A DNA stretch of 64,000 nucleotides from Arthrobacter caoxuetaonis (GTDB lineage Bacteria > Actinomycetota > Actinomycetes > Actinomycetales > Micrococcaceae): NCBI RefSeq assembly GCF_023921125.1, contig NZ_CP099466.1, forward strand, positions 1,984,001 to 2,048,000, written 5' to 3'. Positions 31,390 to 43,862 of this stretch are shown piece by piece. Numbering within the stretch: position 1 is the first letter of the stretch; the number at the start of each line of letters is the position of its first letter. The position numbers and the translations under genes were made by a program. Under the pieces are notes generated by a model. The model ran no database searches. It worked only from the letters and a program-made list of their open reading frames with translations, and was not told the DNA's origin.

Positions 31390-32265
31390 TCAGCGCGGAG
31401 GCAGCCCCACTGCGTCACACATCACGTTTATGACGGCGGCCTCGTCGCGAAAGGCCGGACCGGTGAACAGGCGCACCTGTTCCACCGCCTGGTAAAGCAG
31501 CATTTCCAAGCCGGGCACGATCTTCCCGCCTGCGGACTCCCAGGCGGAGGCGATCCGGCTGGGCCAGGGGTCGTACGCAGCGTCCAGCAGGACAGCTCCG
31601 CCGCACTGCGCTCCGAGCGCCTGGAATTCGTCCGCCACTGCGTCCGCACCGCGGGGCGGCAGTGTGCAGATGACGACGTCGGCACCGGCACACGCCTGTG
31701 CCGCTTCGTCCCAGCCGTGCAGGTTGACGGTCACGCCAAGCCGGGATCCCACGTCCCGGACTGATGCGACGCCCGGGGCACTGCCCCGGTAGTTCCGGGC
31801 ATAGACGTCCACAGCAGGGCTGTCCAGCTTGGCCAGCGCGGCGACTGCTGCACAGGCGGTTCCCCCGGCGCCCAGCACAACTGCGCGGGGCGCCTCCCGG
31901 GCACCGGCGTGCCGCAGCGCGTTAACCAGCCCGGCGACGTCGGTGTTCCACCCGGTGAGGACCGATCCCTCTGGAGTGGCCTCGAACGTTACGGTGTTGA
32001 GGACGCCGAGCGTCTCGGCCAACGGATCAAGCCTGTCTACCGCAGCAGCCATAACAGCCTTGAGCGGCATGGTGACGGACAGGCCGTTCCAGCCCGGTTC
32101 CCGCCGGACAGCGTCAGCGAACTCTGCCGCCGCCGATTCTTCGACGTCGATAGCCTCGTACGAGCAGTCGAATCCGAGGTACTGGTATGCGGCCCGGTGA
32201 AGCTGGGGCGAGCGGGAGTGCCCGATCGGATGCCCCAGGACCGCTGCCCTTAGGCGGGTGGACAA
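31390..32265 (-). CDS. aroE: shikimate dehydrogenase
   Basis: A 291-residue NADPH-dependent enzyme reducing 3-dehydroshikimate. The substrate site is [17 protein letters not shown], the catalytic Lys lies in [12 protein letters not shown], and the Rossmann motif is [15 protein letters not shown]. The frame is open to 32319, but TTG 32265 begins one base after the mltG stop codon and has AAGGTG upstream, giving the N-terminus (M)[12 protein letters not shown]. The aroE-aroC-aroK-aroB order is typical of actinobacteria. Confidence 0.95.
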   Translation of the reverse strand: MSTRLRAAVLGHPIGHSRSPQLHRAAYQYLGFDCSYEAIDVEESAAAEFADAVRREPGWNGLSVTMPLKAVMAAAVDRLDPLAETLGVLNTVTFEATPEGSVLTGWNTDVAGLVNALRHAGAREAPRAVVLGAGGTACAAVAALAKLDSPAVDVYARNYRGSAPGVASVRDVGSRLGVTVNLHGWDEAAQACAGADVVICTLPPRGADAVADEFQALGAQCGGAVLLDAAYDPWPSRIASAWESAGGKIVPGLEMLLYQAVEQVRLFTGPAFRDEAAVINVMCDAVGLPPR

Positions 32266-32266
32266 T

Positions 32267-33619
32267 TTACTCGCACCTTCCGGCTTTCTGGGTGCCGCAC
32301 CATTCCTGGTACTCGGCAACGTACTTGGCGTGTTCGGCGAGGGTGGAGGAGAACTTCGTCTCGCCGGAGTCCAGGTTGACCGTCACCCAGTAGAAGTAGG
32401 GCACGTCCGCCGGATTGGCCGCCGCGTCAATGGCCTCGACGCTCGGTGAGCCGATGGGTCCGACCGGCAGCCCGGGGTTCGCGTAGGTGTTGTACGGATT
32501 GGAAGTGTCTGCCTTCTCATCCGGCGTGAGGTTGTAGCTCTTCCGGTTCAGGCCGTAAGTCACTGTGGCATCGGACTGGATCAGGCCGTTGGTTTCCGTG
32601 TTGTCGCCGCGCAGCCGGTTCTCGATGGCTCCGGCCACCGTGGCGTAATCCGCTTCGCCGGCTTCGGCCTGGATGATGCTGGCCTTGGTGAGCACGTCGT
32701 ACTGCTCGGCAGGATCCGTGACGCCCGATTCTTCCAGCGCAGTGAATGCGTTGGCCACCATCTCCTCGATGATCTCCGCGGCGGTCATGTCGACCGGGAA
32801 GCGGTACTCCCCCGGGAAAAGGTAGCCTTCCAGGCTCACGGCCTCGGCGGGAAGTCCGAAGTCCTGCGGGGACGCGGCAAGTGCCTCGAACTCCGCCAGC
32901 GGGATGCCGGTGGATTCGGTCAGTCTGTCGAAGGTTTCGTTCAACCGCAGATCCCGGTCGATCGCCGCGTAATGGACAGCGGTGCCGCCGTCTCCAAGCA
33001 GGGCCGTGACTGCTCCGGAGGAGGACATCTGGTAGCGCATCTCGTACGTACCGGGCTGGATCTCGCGCCCGTCCGATTCCTGCTGGAAGGTCTCGACGAA
33101 CTTTTCACTCGAGGCCACGATGTCCTCGCTGACCAGGTTGTTGCCAATAATCAGGGGGCCGTCGCCCGGATGGACCACGAAGGAAACCGTTCCTTCGCCG
33201 GGGCCCGGGTAGTCCTTGGTTTCGTTCATCCCCAGCAGGTCGCGCAGGAACACGGTCAAGCCGAACACCACACCGGCGAAGACAGCGAGCACAACCGCCA
33301 TGACCAGTGTGCGGCGCCGCCGCCGACGCTGTTTGTCTCGCGAAGGACGGCGGCTTCGGCGGCTGGCAGGCTCTTCGGCAAAGAAGTGCTGGACCGGCGC
33401 GGGCTCGTAGCCGGGATCGTGCTGGTCCTCCGGGTGATTCCCGTAGTCTTGTCCGCCGTCTTCCCAGCGTGCATCACTCTGGTGGGTGTCCTGGTGGTAT
33501 CCGTCCGCAGTGCCGTAGTCCTGGCCGTCGGCAACATAGCCGTCGCCCTGTGTGCCGGCGCTCGGATCAGGTTCCGATTCGTGCCCGGAGGCACGGTGCC
33601 CGGGGTAGCTGTGACTCAC
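32267..33619 (-). CDS. mltG: endolytic murein transglycosylase (YceG family)
   Basis: A 450-residue, type II membrane protein. The first 90 residues are hydrophilic and rich in Gly, Asp, His and Gln (a cytoplasmic disordered tail). An RRRRRR cluster and one helix (LVMAVVLAVFAGVVFGLTVFL, about residues 105-127) follow. The extracytoplasmic YceG domain carries the catalytic Glu in LTKASIIQAEAG and the conserved LIQSDATVTYGL and NPYNTYANPGLPVGPI. It cuts nascent glycan strands and sets their length. It overlaps ruvX by four bases and precedes aroE. Confidence 0.95.
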   Translation of the reverse strand: MSHSYPGHRASGHESEPDPSAGTQGDGYVADGQDYGTADGYHQDTHQSDARWEDGGQDYGNHPEDQHDPGYEPAPVQHFFAEEPASRRSRRPSRDKQRRRRRRTLVMAVVLAVFAGVVFGLTVFLRDLLGMNETKDYPGPGEGTVSFVVHPGDGPLIIGNNLVSEDIVASSEKFVETFQQESDGREIQPGTYEMRYQMSSSGAVTALLGDGGTAVHYAAIDRDLRLNETFDRLTESTGIPLAEFEALAASPQDFGLPAEAVSLEGYLFPGEYRFPVDMTAAEIIEEMVANAFTALEESGVTDPAEQYDVLTKASIIQAEAGEADYATVAGAIENRLRGDNTETNGLIQSDATVTYGLNRKSYNLTPDEKADTSNPYNTYANPGLPVGPIGSPSVEAIDAAANPADVPYFYWVTVNLDSGETKFSSTLAEHAKYVAEYQEWCGTQKAGRCE

Positions 33620-34185
33620 GACGCAGAGTCGCTTTCGGGGCGGATGTCCTCGGAAATTGTTTGCTCCTCGTTCGGGGCCGGAGCATCAAGCTGCTCACTC
33701 CGGCCAGTGATGACGGGCACCCCCACATCGCGTCCTAGGGAACGCTGCATGTCAATGGCCTGCTGCAATATCCCAACAGCGGCCACTTGGTCTACCACTC
33801 TACGGTGATTCCTTGTCTCCAAGCCAGCTTCTCTCAGGGACCGGTGTGCGCTGACTGTGCTCAGCCGCTCGTCGATCAGCCGGACCGGGACGTCCAGGCC
33901 GGCACGCCCGAGTGCTTCAGCCAGGACCTTCGCATACTCCCGGGCCATCTGCGTCGATGCGGTTTCGGTCCCCCGCATGCTCTGCGGAAGTCCGACGAAA
34001 ACCTGCACGGCCTCCTGCTCGGCTGCCTCACGGACAAGCACCCTGACGTCGCTGTTCTTCTTGGCATCACGTTTCAACGTGCGTACCGGAGTGGCCAGGA
34101 CGCCGTCGGGATCGCACGAAGCGACCCCGACGCGCGCCAGGCCAACATCAACGCCGAGCTTTCTTCCGCGCGGATACGCTGACAC
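33616..34185 (-). CDS. ruvX: Holliday junction resolvase-like RuvX (YqgF)
   Basis: A 189-residue RNase H-fold nuclease implicated in 16S rRNA 5' maturation and possibly Holliday junction resolution. KLGVDVGLARVGVASCDPDG holds the first catalytic Asp, VFVGLPQSMRG the Glu-equivalent strand, and VRLIDERLSTVSAHRSL the later acidic residue. A C-terminal acidic extension (TISEDIRPESDSAS) is unusual but harmless. It lies between alaS and mltG, the normal actinobacterial position. Confidence 0.94.
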   Translation of the reverse strand: MSAYPRGRKLGVDVGLARVGVASCDPDGVLATPVRTLKRDAKKNSDVRVLVREAAEQEAVQVFVGLPQSMRGTETASTQMAREYAKVLAEALGRAGLDVPVRLIDERLSTVSAHRSLREAGLETRNHRRVVDQVAAVGILQQAIDMQRSLGRDVGVPVITGRSEQLDAPAPNEEQTISEDIRPESDSAS

Positions 34186-34194
34186 GGTTTTCCG

Positions 34195-36888
<2,694 letters not shown>

Positions 36889-36948
36889 GGTGTTTCTTAC
36901 CCTTCTGGTAAATCATTCCGCGCAGGGCAGCTGCGCGGTGAGAGAAAG

Positions 36949-37203
36949 TCAGCGGCGGGCCGAGGACATCGTGTCGGCGACCGTGTCCGCGGTGTCCAGG
37001 CCCAGGGCGGAGCGGAGCTCGCCCTCGCGCTGGGTCATGGCGTCGCGGAAGGCATCGGTGAAATCGTGCAGGGCGTCGGCAGCAGTGCCGACGGCGCGGT
37101 TGAGTCCGGCAGGCCCAAGGGTGGCCTTCGCTTCGGAGACTCGGCGGACGGCAATAACGCCAATGGTGATGCCGATCGACATCCAAAAGACGCGCTTAAT
37201 CAT
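36949..37203 (-). CDS. DUF6167-type small membrane-associated protein
   Basis: An 84-residue protein with a short N-terminal hydrophobic segment (VFWMSIGITIGVIAVRRV) and an amphipathic Ala-rich remainder. It matches by eye the small actinobacterial family found between the DUF948 gene and alaS. The function is unknown. It starts at ATG 37203, follows the DUF948 gene by 35 bases and is probably co-transcribed with alaS. Confidence 0.75.
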   Translation of the reverse strand: MIKRVFWMSIGITIGVIAVRRVSEAKATLGPAGLNRAVGTAADALHDFTDAFRDAMTQREGELRSALGLDTADTVADTMSSARR

Positions 37204-37238
37204 GGTCTGCTCCTGTTATGGACTGCATGTCTGTGGGA

Positions 37239-37613
37239 CTAGCGGCTGCGGCGGCCGCGGCCTGCGGGCCGGCGGGAAGTCAGTGCTGTCCGCACGCCGT
37301 AGGTGAAGGCGGAGACCTTGATCAGCGGCGAGCCAACCGTGGCGGCGACAAGCGAGGTCAGTGCCGAAATGTTGGCTGAGGCGTCGGAAACGTTGGAGGA
37401 GATCCCGTCGACCTTTGCCAGCTGGAGGTTCGTGGTGGAGACCGTGGTCGTCACTTCGTCGATCAGCGGGGTGGTCTCGTCGCTCAAGGTCTTGATCGAT
37501 CCGCGAAGCTCGTCGAACACCTTCCCAAGCTTGAGGATGGGGACGGCCAGCAGCGCAACCAGCACGGCAAAAACCCCGGCTGCGATCAGACCGGCTATAT
37601 CTCCACCTGACAT
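37239..37613 (-). CDS. DUF948 domain-containing protein
   Basis: A 124-residue protein with one N-terminal membrane helix (AGLIAAGVFAVLVALLAVPIL). A predicted coiled-coil or helical segment rich in Ser, Thr and Val follows (LSDETTPLIDEVTTTVSTTN through SNVSDASANISALTSLV), and the tail is basic (RRPAGRGRRSR). The family resembles general stress YtxG-like proteins; no role is known. It is conserved upstream of alaS in actinobacteria. Confidence 0.82.
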   Translation of the reverse strand: MSGGDIAGLIAAGVFAVLVALLAVPILKLGKVFDELRGSIKTLSDETTPLIDEVTTTVSTTNLQLAKVDGISSNVSDASANISALTSLVAATVGSPLIKVSAFTYGVRTALTSRRPAGRGRRSR

Positions 37614-37737
37614 GGTTCTCCTTGGGTTGTTTTCGAAGAGTTTCCGCTATGTACCTTACCCATTGACGGGGCCGGACACTTACTTGGCGGCGGCGCGTTC
37701 CCCACCCGGCCGGTGCGCGGACACGGCCGGGAAACGA

Positions 37738-37769
37738 AACAGCCCGCGGCGCAAAGGCCGCGGGCTGTT
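37738..37769 (-). terminator. rho-independent terminator of rpsD
   Basis: AACAGCCCGCGGC (37738-37750) pairs perfectly with 37757-37769, with a six-base loop. On the minus strand it is followed by a T-rich stretch (TTTCGTTT). It separates rpsD from the DUF948-alaS unit. Confidence 0.85.
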
Positions 37770-37810
37770 CCAGTTTCGCCTTGGCTCCCGCAGGCGGGAG
37801 CGCAGTCGAA

Positions 37811-38437
37811 TTAGCGTGCGTAGTATTCCACCACGAGCTGCTCTTCGCAGGTCACGGGGATTTCCGAGCGCTTCGGGCGGCGAACCAGGCGAGCCTGCAG
37901 CTTGTCCAGGGAGACATCCAGGTAACCCGGAACAGCGGGCAGGACGTCGCGGTGGGCGCCGGCAGCGGCAACCTGGAACGGCGTCATGGTCTCGCTGCGC
38001 TGGTGCACATGGATGAGCTGGCCTTCGGACACGCGGAACGACGGGCGGTCCACGCGGGCGCCGTCAACCATGATGTGGCGGTGCACAACAAGCTGGCGGG
38101 CCTGGGCGATCGTCCGGGCGAAGCCGGCACGCAGCACGAGGGCGTCAAGACGCATCTCGAGAAGCTCGATCAGGTTTTCACCGGTCAGACCGGCGGTGCG
38201 GCGGGCTTCCTCGAAGACACGGGTCATCTGTGCTTCGCGGATGCCGTACTGTGCGCGCAGGCGCTGCTTTTCGCGCAGGCGGACTGCGTAGTCGCTGTCC
38301 TGCTTGCGGCGGGCGCGGCCGTGCTCACCCGGGGGGTAAGGCCGGCGCTCGAAGTACTTTGCTGCCTTGGGGGTCAAAGCAATGCCGAGGGCGCGCGAAG
38401 CGCGGGCCTGACGGCGTGCACGTGTGTTGTTAGCCAC
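37811..38437 (-). CDS. rpsD: 30S ribosomal protein S4
   Basis: A 208-residue primary 16S rRNA-binding protein. It opens ANNTRARRQARASRALGIA and has the S4 domain in RLDALVLRAGFARTIAQARQLVVHRHIMVDG. It ends LVVEYYAR. GTG 38437 is chosen because AAAGG lies at proper distance and it gives the standard N-terminus; GTG 38443 sits within that ribosome site. It is monocistronic, with its own terminator. No zinc-binding Cys cluster is present (the C- paralogue form). The 277-base gap upstream shows no clear leader structure. Confidence 0.97.
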   Translation of the reverse strand: MANNTRARRQARASRALGIALTPKAAKYFERRPYPPGEHGRARRKQDSDYAVRLREKQRLRAQYGIREAQMTRVFEEARRTAGLTGENLIELLEMRLDALVLRAGFARTIAQARQLVVHRHIMVDGARVDRPSFRVSEGQLIHVHQRSETMTPFQVAAAGAHRDVLPAVPGYLDVSLDKLQARLVRRPKRSEIPVTCEEQLVVEYYAR

Positions 38438-38720
38438 GTTCACCTTTCACTGTTTGGCGGTTTTGCCGTGTGCCGCCGGGTTGCCCCGCCGTACACGGCT
38501 AATACGTAGTCACTGGCCTCCATTAGGGAGAGCTCCGGCCAACCGCTGCCTTCTGCTGCAACGCAGCTGCCGGGACACAGATCCACCATGCTCCGGAGGG
38601 TATCCGGCGTCGTGGTGGGGAGTTCCGGCGTTGCGCTTGCCAGTCAACCATCAATCCTAGCACGCAGGCGCCTGTACCCGGAGCCTGCTGCTGCGGCGGT
38701 ACGCCACGGAAACGTCCGGC

Positions 38721-40124
<1,404 letters not shown>

Positions 40125-40145
40125 GCTTCAAGGCTACCGCCCCGC

Positions 40146-40201
40146 CGAGAGGCCACTTACGGCTCTTTTCAGCGCTGAAACGAGCCGTAACTGGCCTCTC
40201 G
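40146..40201. repeat. 56-bp near-perfect palindrome between phzF and rarA
   Basis: Outer arms 40146-40165 and 40182-40201 (CGAGAGGCCACTTACGGCTC against its complement) differ at one pair. The centre TTTCAGCGCTGAAA is itself a perfect palindrome. It lies upstream of phzF's stop-side neighbour rarA's start, that is between two leftward genes, and may act as a terminator of rarA-independent transcription or be a mobile REP-like element. Confidence 0.75.
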
Positions 40202-40205
40202 CGGG

Positions 40206-41042
40206 TCAGAGCGTGACGGAACCGTCGATGCAGGTGACCGACTCGCCGCCGATCCAGATCCGGCCCTCCCGGGTGAACACCCGCACCAGGCCGGAACGGT
40301 GGACGGCTGTGCCCTGGGTGACGGTGTAGCGTTCTTCGGCGATGCCCTGGCCGATCAGCCATTGGGCCAGGCCTGCGTTGAGGCTGCCCGTGACCGGGTC
40401 CTCCGAGACACCCAGGCCGGGCGCGAAGGCACGTACCTCGAAGTCCGTCTCCGCCGATTCGGGCTGCGGGCCTATAACCCCCACCCGGAGGCCGCCAATC
40501 GCTGCATGGTCCGGCGTCAGCGACAGCACCGTTTCGGCGTCAGGGAGCAGCAGTCCCAGCCAGCCCGGACCGTTGTCCACCCACTGGTGGCCCTTGACCT
40601 GGTCCGGCCGCAGGCCCAGGGCGGCTGTGACCCTGGCCAGAATGTCCTCTTCCACGGGTCCGGTGCGGATCAGGCGGGGCGCCGCGAACGCAGCGAGGCC
40701 GGCATTGACGCGCAGGGGAACCAGGCCGATTCCACATTCCTGGACCACGAGGCCCGGTTTCATCGGGGTGTTTCCCGCTTCCGTCCAGGCGTGGCAGGTG
40801 CCCAGCGTAGGGTGCCCGGCAAACGGTATCTCCCCTCCGGGCGTGAAGATCCGGACCCGGTAGTCAGCCTCGTCCTGGATGGCCGGGAGCACGAAGGTCG
40901 TCTCCGACAGATTCGTCCAGCGGGCAAACTGCTGCATCTGCTCGTCGTCGAGGCCCTCCCCGTCCAGCACTACGGCAAGCGGGTTGCCCTGGTACGGCTT
41001 GTTGCCGAAGACGTCTACCTGTTTGAACCAGCGTTGTCTCAT
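40206..41042 (-). CDS. PhzF family isomerase
   Basis: A 278-residue diaminopimelate-epimerase-fold protein. The N-terminal KQVDVFGNKPYQGNPLAVVLDGEGL with the QGNP loop, the catalytic Glu in WTNLSETTFVLP, and FTPGGEIPFAGHPTLGTCHAW are the PhzF hallmarks. The C-terminal half contains FAPGLGVSEDPVTGSLNAGLAQWL. Family members isomerise or epimerise small acids; the substrate is unknown here. The frame extends to 41213, but ATG 41042 gives the standard N-terminus. It is divergent from an MFS remnant. Confidence 0.9.
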   Translation of the reverse strand: MRQRWFKQVDVFGNKPYQGNPLAVVLDGEGLDDEQMQQFARWTNLSETTFVLPAIQDEADYRVRIFTPGGEIPFAGHPTLGTCHAWTEAGNTPMKPGLVVQECGIGLVPLRVNAGLAAFAAPRLIRTGPVEEDILARVTAALGLRPDQVKGHQWVDNGPGWLGLLLPDAETVLSLTPDHAAIGGLRVGVIGPQPESAETDFEVRAFAPGLGVSEDPVTGSLNAGLAQWLIGQGIAEERYTVTQGTAVHRSGLVRVFTREGRIWIGGESVTCIDGSVTL

Positions 41043-41094
41043 GCGGACACTGTAATGGCTGGCCGGGGCGGCACCGTTCCCATTCCCGTGTCCG

Positions 41095-41808
41095 TTGCTG
41101 GCTAGGATCGGCGCGGAAGCGATCGGGATCCTGGTCGCGGCCGAACTCCTTGTGTCGGTTGCCGCCCGTCCGGCAGCGGGCTGGCTGGCGGATAAGCGCC
41201 CGAGGACCGTCACCGCGGCGTCCGGCGCCCTGCTCTATGCCGTGAGCTGTCTCGGCTACACGCTGGCCGGTTCCTTGTCCGTTGCCTTCGGCGCAGCGAT
41301 CCTCGGCGGTGTGGGCGGGGCCCTCTTCTGGGTGTCCATCCGCGCCCTTGCCGCAGAGTTCCCGGACCGTGACTCAGGTTCCATGGCTGGCCTGCTCTCT
41401 TCCGAAGCGTTTGGTCGTGCTGCTTTGCGCTCCGCGCAGGCGTCCGACGTCGCCGGAAGATGATCCCGGGCCGGTCCAGGACGCGCCGCCGCGCTCTGGG
41501 TACTCACCAGCGTTTCCTGGGCACTGCTGCTGCCGATGTACGGGGAAGTCGCCGCGGAACTGAACCCGCGCCGCCTCGGCCGGGCGATGAGCATCCTAGG
41601 AAACGCGGGCCTGCTCGGCGCGGCCATTGGTTCGCTGCTGGCGGGCTTCGTCTACGCCGGGGGCTCCTGGCTGGCAGCCTGCCTGGTCTTCGCTGCAGTT
41701 CTGCTGGCTGGAGGTGTGCTGGGACCGTTGGCGCTGGCGAAGATGGGCGTCCGGGACCGTCCCGGTTCGGCCGCGGCGGACACATCCCTGGAGCTGCTGC
41801 CGGAATAG
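41095..41808 (+). pseudogene. decayed MFS transporter gene
   Basis: The segment 41095-41463 encodes membrane helices and the MFS loop GWLADKRPR, with no start codon or first helix before it. The frame then meets TGA at 41461-41463. In the same frame beyond it, sequence resumes as ALWVLTSVSWALLLPMYGEV and continues to a C-terminal MFS part with NPRRLGRAMSILGNAGLLGAAIGSLLAGFVY, ending at 41808. Between about 41410 and 41495 another frame reads VVLLCAPRRRPTSPEDDPGP, which looks like the original inter-domain loop, so frameshifts and a deletion are likely. Helices 7-10 appear to be missing. No functional transporter can be made. Confidence 0.78.
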
Positions 41809-41907
41809 CGCGCGCCCTAAGACAGCCCGTTACGAACTGTTGCGGCGTGTGTACGCCTCACAGCGCGGGTTTGCGCGCGGGATACCGCGCCCCTAGATTG
41901 GTAGCCA

Positions 41908-42060
41908 GAATCAAGAGTTCCAGCCAGAGGCCCTGGCCGGCTGGACGGCAACCCTCTCGCCGTAGCGGGGTGCTCCAGGTGACGATTCGGCCGTTCCGGT
42001 GGATCTCCCGGTCCGGCAAGTACAGCGCCGCATCCGGCTCCTTGCCGCAGGCTGCGCGTC
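41908..42060 (+). ncRNA. SAM-I/SAM-IV clan riboswitch
   Basis: The closing stem GAATC (41908-41912) pairs with GATTC (41984-41988). Inside are the clan core elements AAGAG, the CCAGCC/GGCTGG stem (P2), CGGCAACCCTC and GGGGTGCTCCAGGTGACGAT, which form the SAM pocket. The compact core and a G/C-rich structured extension downstream (about 41990-42050) fit SAM-IV or the SAM-I/IV variant of actinobacteria. It ends just before the ribosome site of the flavin reductase gene, so translational control is likely. The 3' boundary is approximate. Confidence 0.82.
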
Positions 42061-42076
42061 AGGCAGAGGAATCTTC

Positions 42077-42583
42077 ATGGCACTCGAAACCGATCTCCAG
42101 CCAAATGCACTGCGCCAGGCCTTTGGGCGCTTCCCGTCCGGAATCGCAGCACTCTGCGCCGAAGTTGACGGCGCCCCGCAGGGAATCGTGGCCTCCTCCT
42201 TTACTGTCGGGGTCTCCATGGATCCGCCCCTGGTGATGTTCGCCGTGCAGAACACCTCCCGTACCTGGCCGGTACTGCGTTCGGCGGGCCGGATCGGAGT
42301 CTCCGTCCTGGGTTCCGGGCACGACGGCGTCTGCCGCCAGATCGCTTCCCGCGACGGCGACCGCTTTGCCGGACTCGATCTGCACAACGCCGGTTCCGGC
42401 GCCCTGTTCCTCGACGAGGCAGCGCTCTGGTTGGAGACATCGGTGGAGAATGAGGTCCCGGCCGGGGACCACGCCGTCGTCCTGCTTCGGGTTCACGGCT
42501 ATTCCGCCCACGGGGATGCCTATGAGCCGCTGGTCTTCCACGGTTCGGCGTTCCGCAATCTGGCTGTCCCTGCCTTCGCCTGA
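42077..42583 (+). CDS. flavin reductase family protein (riboswitch-controlled)
   Basis: A 168-residue FMN-binding split-barrel protein. LRQAFGRFPSGIAALCAE, the FMN-binding VASSFTVGVSMDPPLVMFAVQNTSRTWPVL and the C-terminal YEPLVFHGSAFRNL are typical of NAD(P)H:flavin oxidoreductases that feed reduced flavin to two-component monooxygenases. ATG 42077 has AGAGGA 8 bases upstream; the frame runs back to 41999 inside the riboswitch and is not expected to be used. Control by SAM suggests a role in sulfur or methionine supply, for example reduced flavin for a sulfonate or sulfone monooxygenase elsewhere in the genome. Confidence 0.9.
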   Translation: MALETDLQPNALRQAFGRFPSGIAALCAEVDGAPQGIVASSFTVGVSMDPPLVMFAVQNTSRTWPVLRSAGRIGVSVLGSGHDGVCRQIASRDGDRFAGLDLHNAGSGALFLDEAALWLETSVENEVPAGDHAVVLLRVHGYSAHGDAYEPLVFHGSAFRNLAVPAFA

Positions 42584-42593
42584 CCAGCCTCAA

Positions 42594-42655
42594 ACTCACA
42601 GAACTCATATAGACTCATCGAGCCCGCGCAAACTCACAAAGCACACAGCGACTCA
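42594..42655 (+). repeat. phased ACTCA repeats upstream of the AAA ATPase gene
   Basis: ACTCA begins at 42594, 42603, 42613, 42632 and 42651, giving spacings of 9, 10, 19 and 19 bases. The longer word CAAACTCACA occurs twice (42591-42600 and 42629-42638). The last copy overlaps the ribosome site (ACAGGAG). An array of binding sites on one DNA face is a possible reading. Confidence 0.6.
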
Positions 42656-42670
42656 CAGGAGTCTGTCCGC

Positions 42671-43789
42671 ATGGAAAACCCGTTCCGACCTTCCGCCGGG
42701 GCCACTCCCCCGCAAATCCTGGGACGGGAGGGCGTGCTGGATGAGTTCCAGTACGGACTCCGTTTGGGGTCCGGCGCCCCCGGCCTGCTGACGATCTTTA
42801 CCGGTGCACGGGGCATCGGCAAGACCGTCATGCTCGGCGCCGCACATGACCTGGCCCGCGAAAGCGGCTGGGCTGTCATCTCCGAGACCGCCACGCCGGG
42901 ATTCGTCGGCCGCATTGGCGAATCGATGCGCCGCCTGGCCGAGGAACTGGGGGACGGGCCCAAGACCCGCCGCATCACCGCCCTCGCAGCTGCCGGTTTC
43001 AGCATTACGACCCAGCTGCCGCCCGAACGGCAGGTCGCGTGGCGCGGTGTCGGGGAGGAACTGTTGACCCTCCTGGACGAACACCGCACCGGCCTCATCA
43101 TCAGCGTGGACGAGATCCACGCCGCTGACCGAAGCGAGCTCGCGCAGCTTGCCGCCAGCGTGCAGCATTTCATCCAGGCCCGGCTGCCGATCGGACTGGT
43201 CTTCGCGGGGCTGCCAGCGGCAGTTTCGGATCTGCTGAACGAGGGCGTGGCGACGTTCCTGCGTCGGGCCGACAAGATCGACCTGCATGCCGCTGCTGTG
43301 CGGGAGGTTGAAGAGTCCTTTGCTTCGACCTTTGCCGGCGCCGACTTCCAGATCAGCCCCGATCTGGTGAGCCGTGCCGCACAGGCGACCGGCGGCTATC
43401 CGTTCCTGATCCAGCTGGTGGGCTACTTCCTCTGGCGGGAGGCGGAGACGCAGGCCGGCCACCTCGGAACGGATGCCGTCCAGCGGGCCATAGACGCAGC
43501 CCACCGGCGCAACGCGCGCACCGTCATTGAGGCAGCCCTGGCGACGGCGTCGGCCAAGGACCGGGAATTTCTCTCAGCCATGGCGGTGGATGACGGCCCG
43601 TCCCTGGCCGGCGACATCGGCCGCCGCCTTGGCGCGAAAACCAACCTGGTGGCCAACTACCGGTCCCGGCTGCTGGCAGCCGGACTTATCGAGTCCACCG
43701 GACACGGCAAAGTGGACTTCGCCATCCCGGGCCTGCGGCAGCACCTGCGCCGTCAGGCGGGCATGAGCGCTCCACCCGCCGAACCCTAA
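42671..43789 (+). CDS. AAA-type ATPase (orphan, STAND/ORC-like)
   Basis: A 372-residue P-loop protein. Walker A is GARGIGKT (residues 45-52), Walker B is LIISVDEIHAAD, and a sensor-like strand GLVFAGLP follows. The C-terminal third (about residues 280-350, with AKDREFLSAMAVDDG and NLVANYRSRLLAAGLIE) looks like a winged helix. The layout resembles archaeal-type/ORC-like or STAND NTPases of the COG1672 type. No nuclease, TIR or other effector domain is fused, and no partner gene is adjacent, so a defence role cannot be claimed. It is transcribed alone after phased ACTCA repeats and ends at a strong terminator. Confidence 0.78.
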   Translation: MENPFRPSAGATPPQILGREGVLDEFQYGLRLGSGAPGLLTIFTGARGIGKTVMLGAAHDLARESGWAVISETATPGFVGRIGESMRRLAEELGDGPKTRRITALAAAGFSITTQLPPERQVAWRGVGEELLTLLDEHRTGLIISVDEIHAADRSELAQLAASVQHFIQARLPIGLVFAGLPAAVSDLLNEGVATFLRRADKIDLHAAAVREVEESFASTFAGADFQISPDLVSRAAQATGGYPFLIQLVGYFLWREAETQAGHLGTDAVQRAIDAAHRRNARTVIEAALATASAKDREFLSAMAVDDGPSLAGDIGRRLGAKTNLVANYRSRLLAAGLIESTGHGKVDFAIPGLRQHLRRQAGMSAPPAEP

Positions 43790-43814
43790 AAAGCACAGAC
43801 GCTTAAAGCACAGA

Positions 43815-43841
43815 GCCCGGCCGCCTAAGTGGCGGCCGGGC
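43815..43841. terminator. bidirectional terminator between the AAA ATPase gene and aspS
   Basis: GCCCGGCCGCC (43815-43825) pairs perfectly with 43831-43841 across TAAGT. It is followed by CCTTAT on the plus strand and lies between two convergent genes. Confidence 0.8.
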
Positions 43842-43862
43842 CCTTATGCAGGCTGGGTCGGG

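Noticed and set aside
43791..43814. Two copies of AAAGCACAGA after the AAA ATPase gene
   Set aside because: Only two copies of a 10-base word with no phasing or function visible; considered chance next to the terminator.
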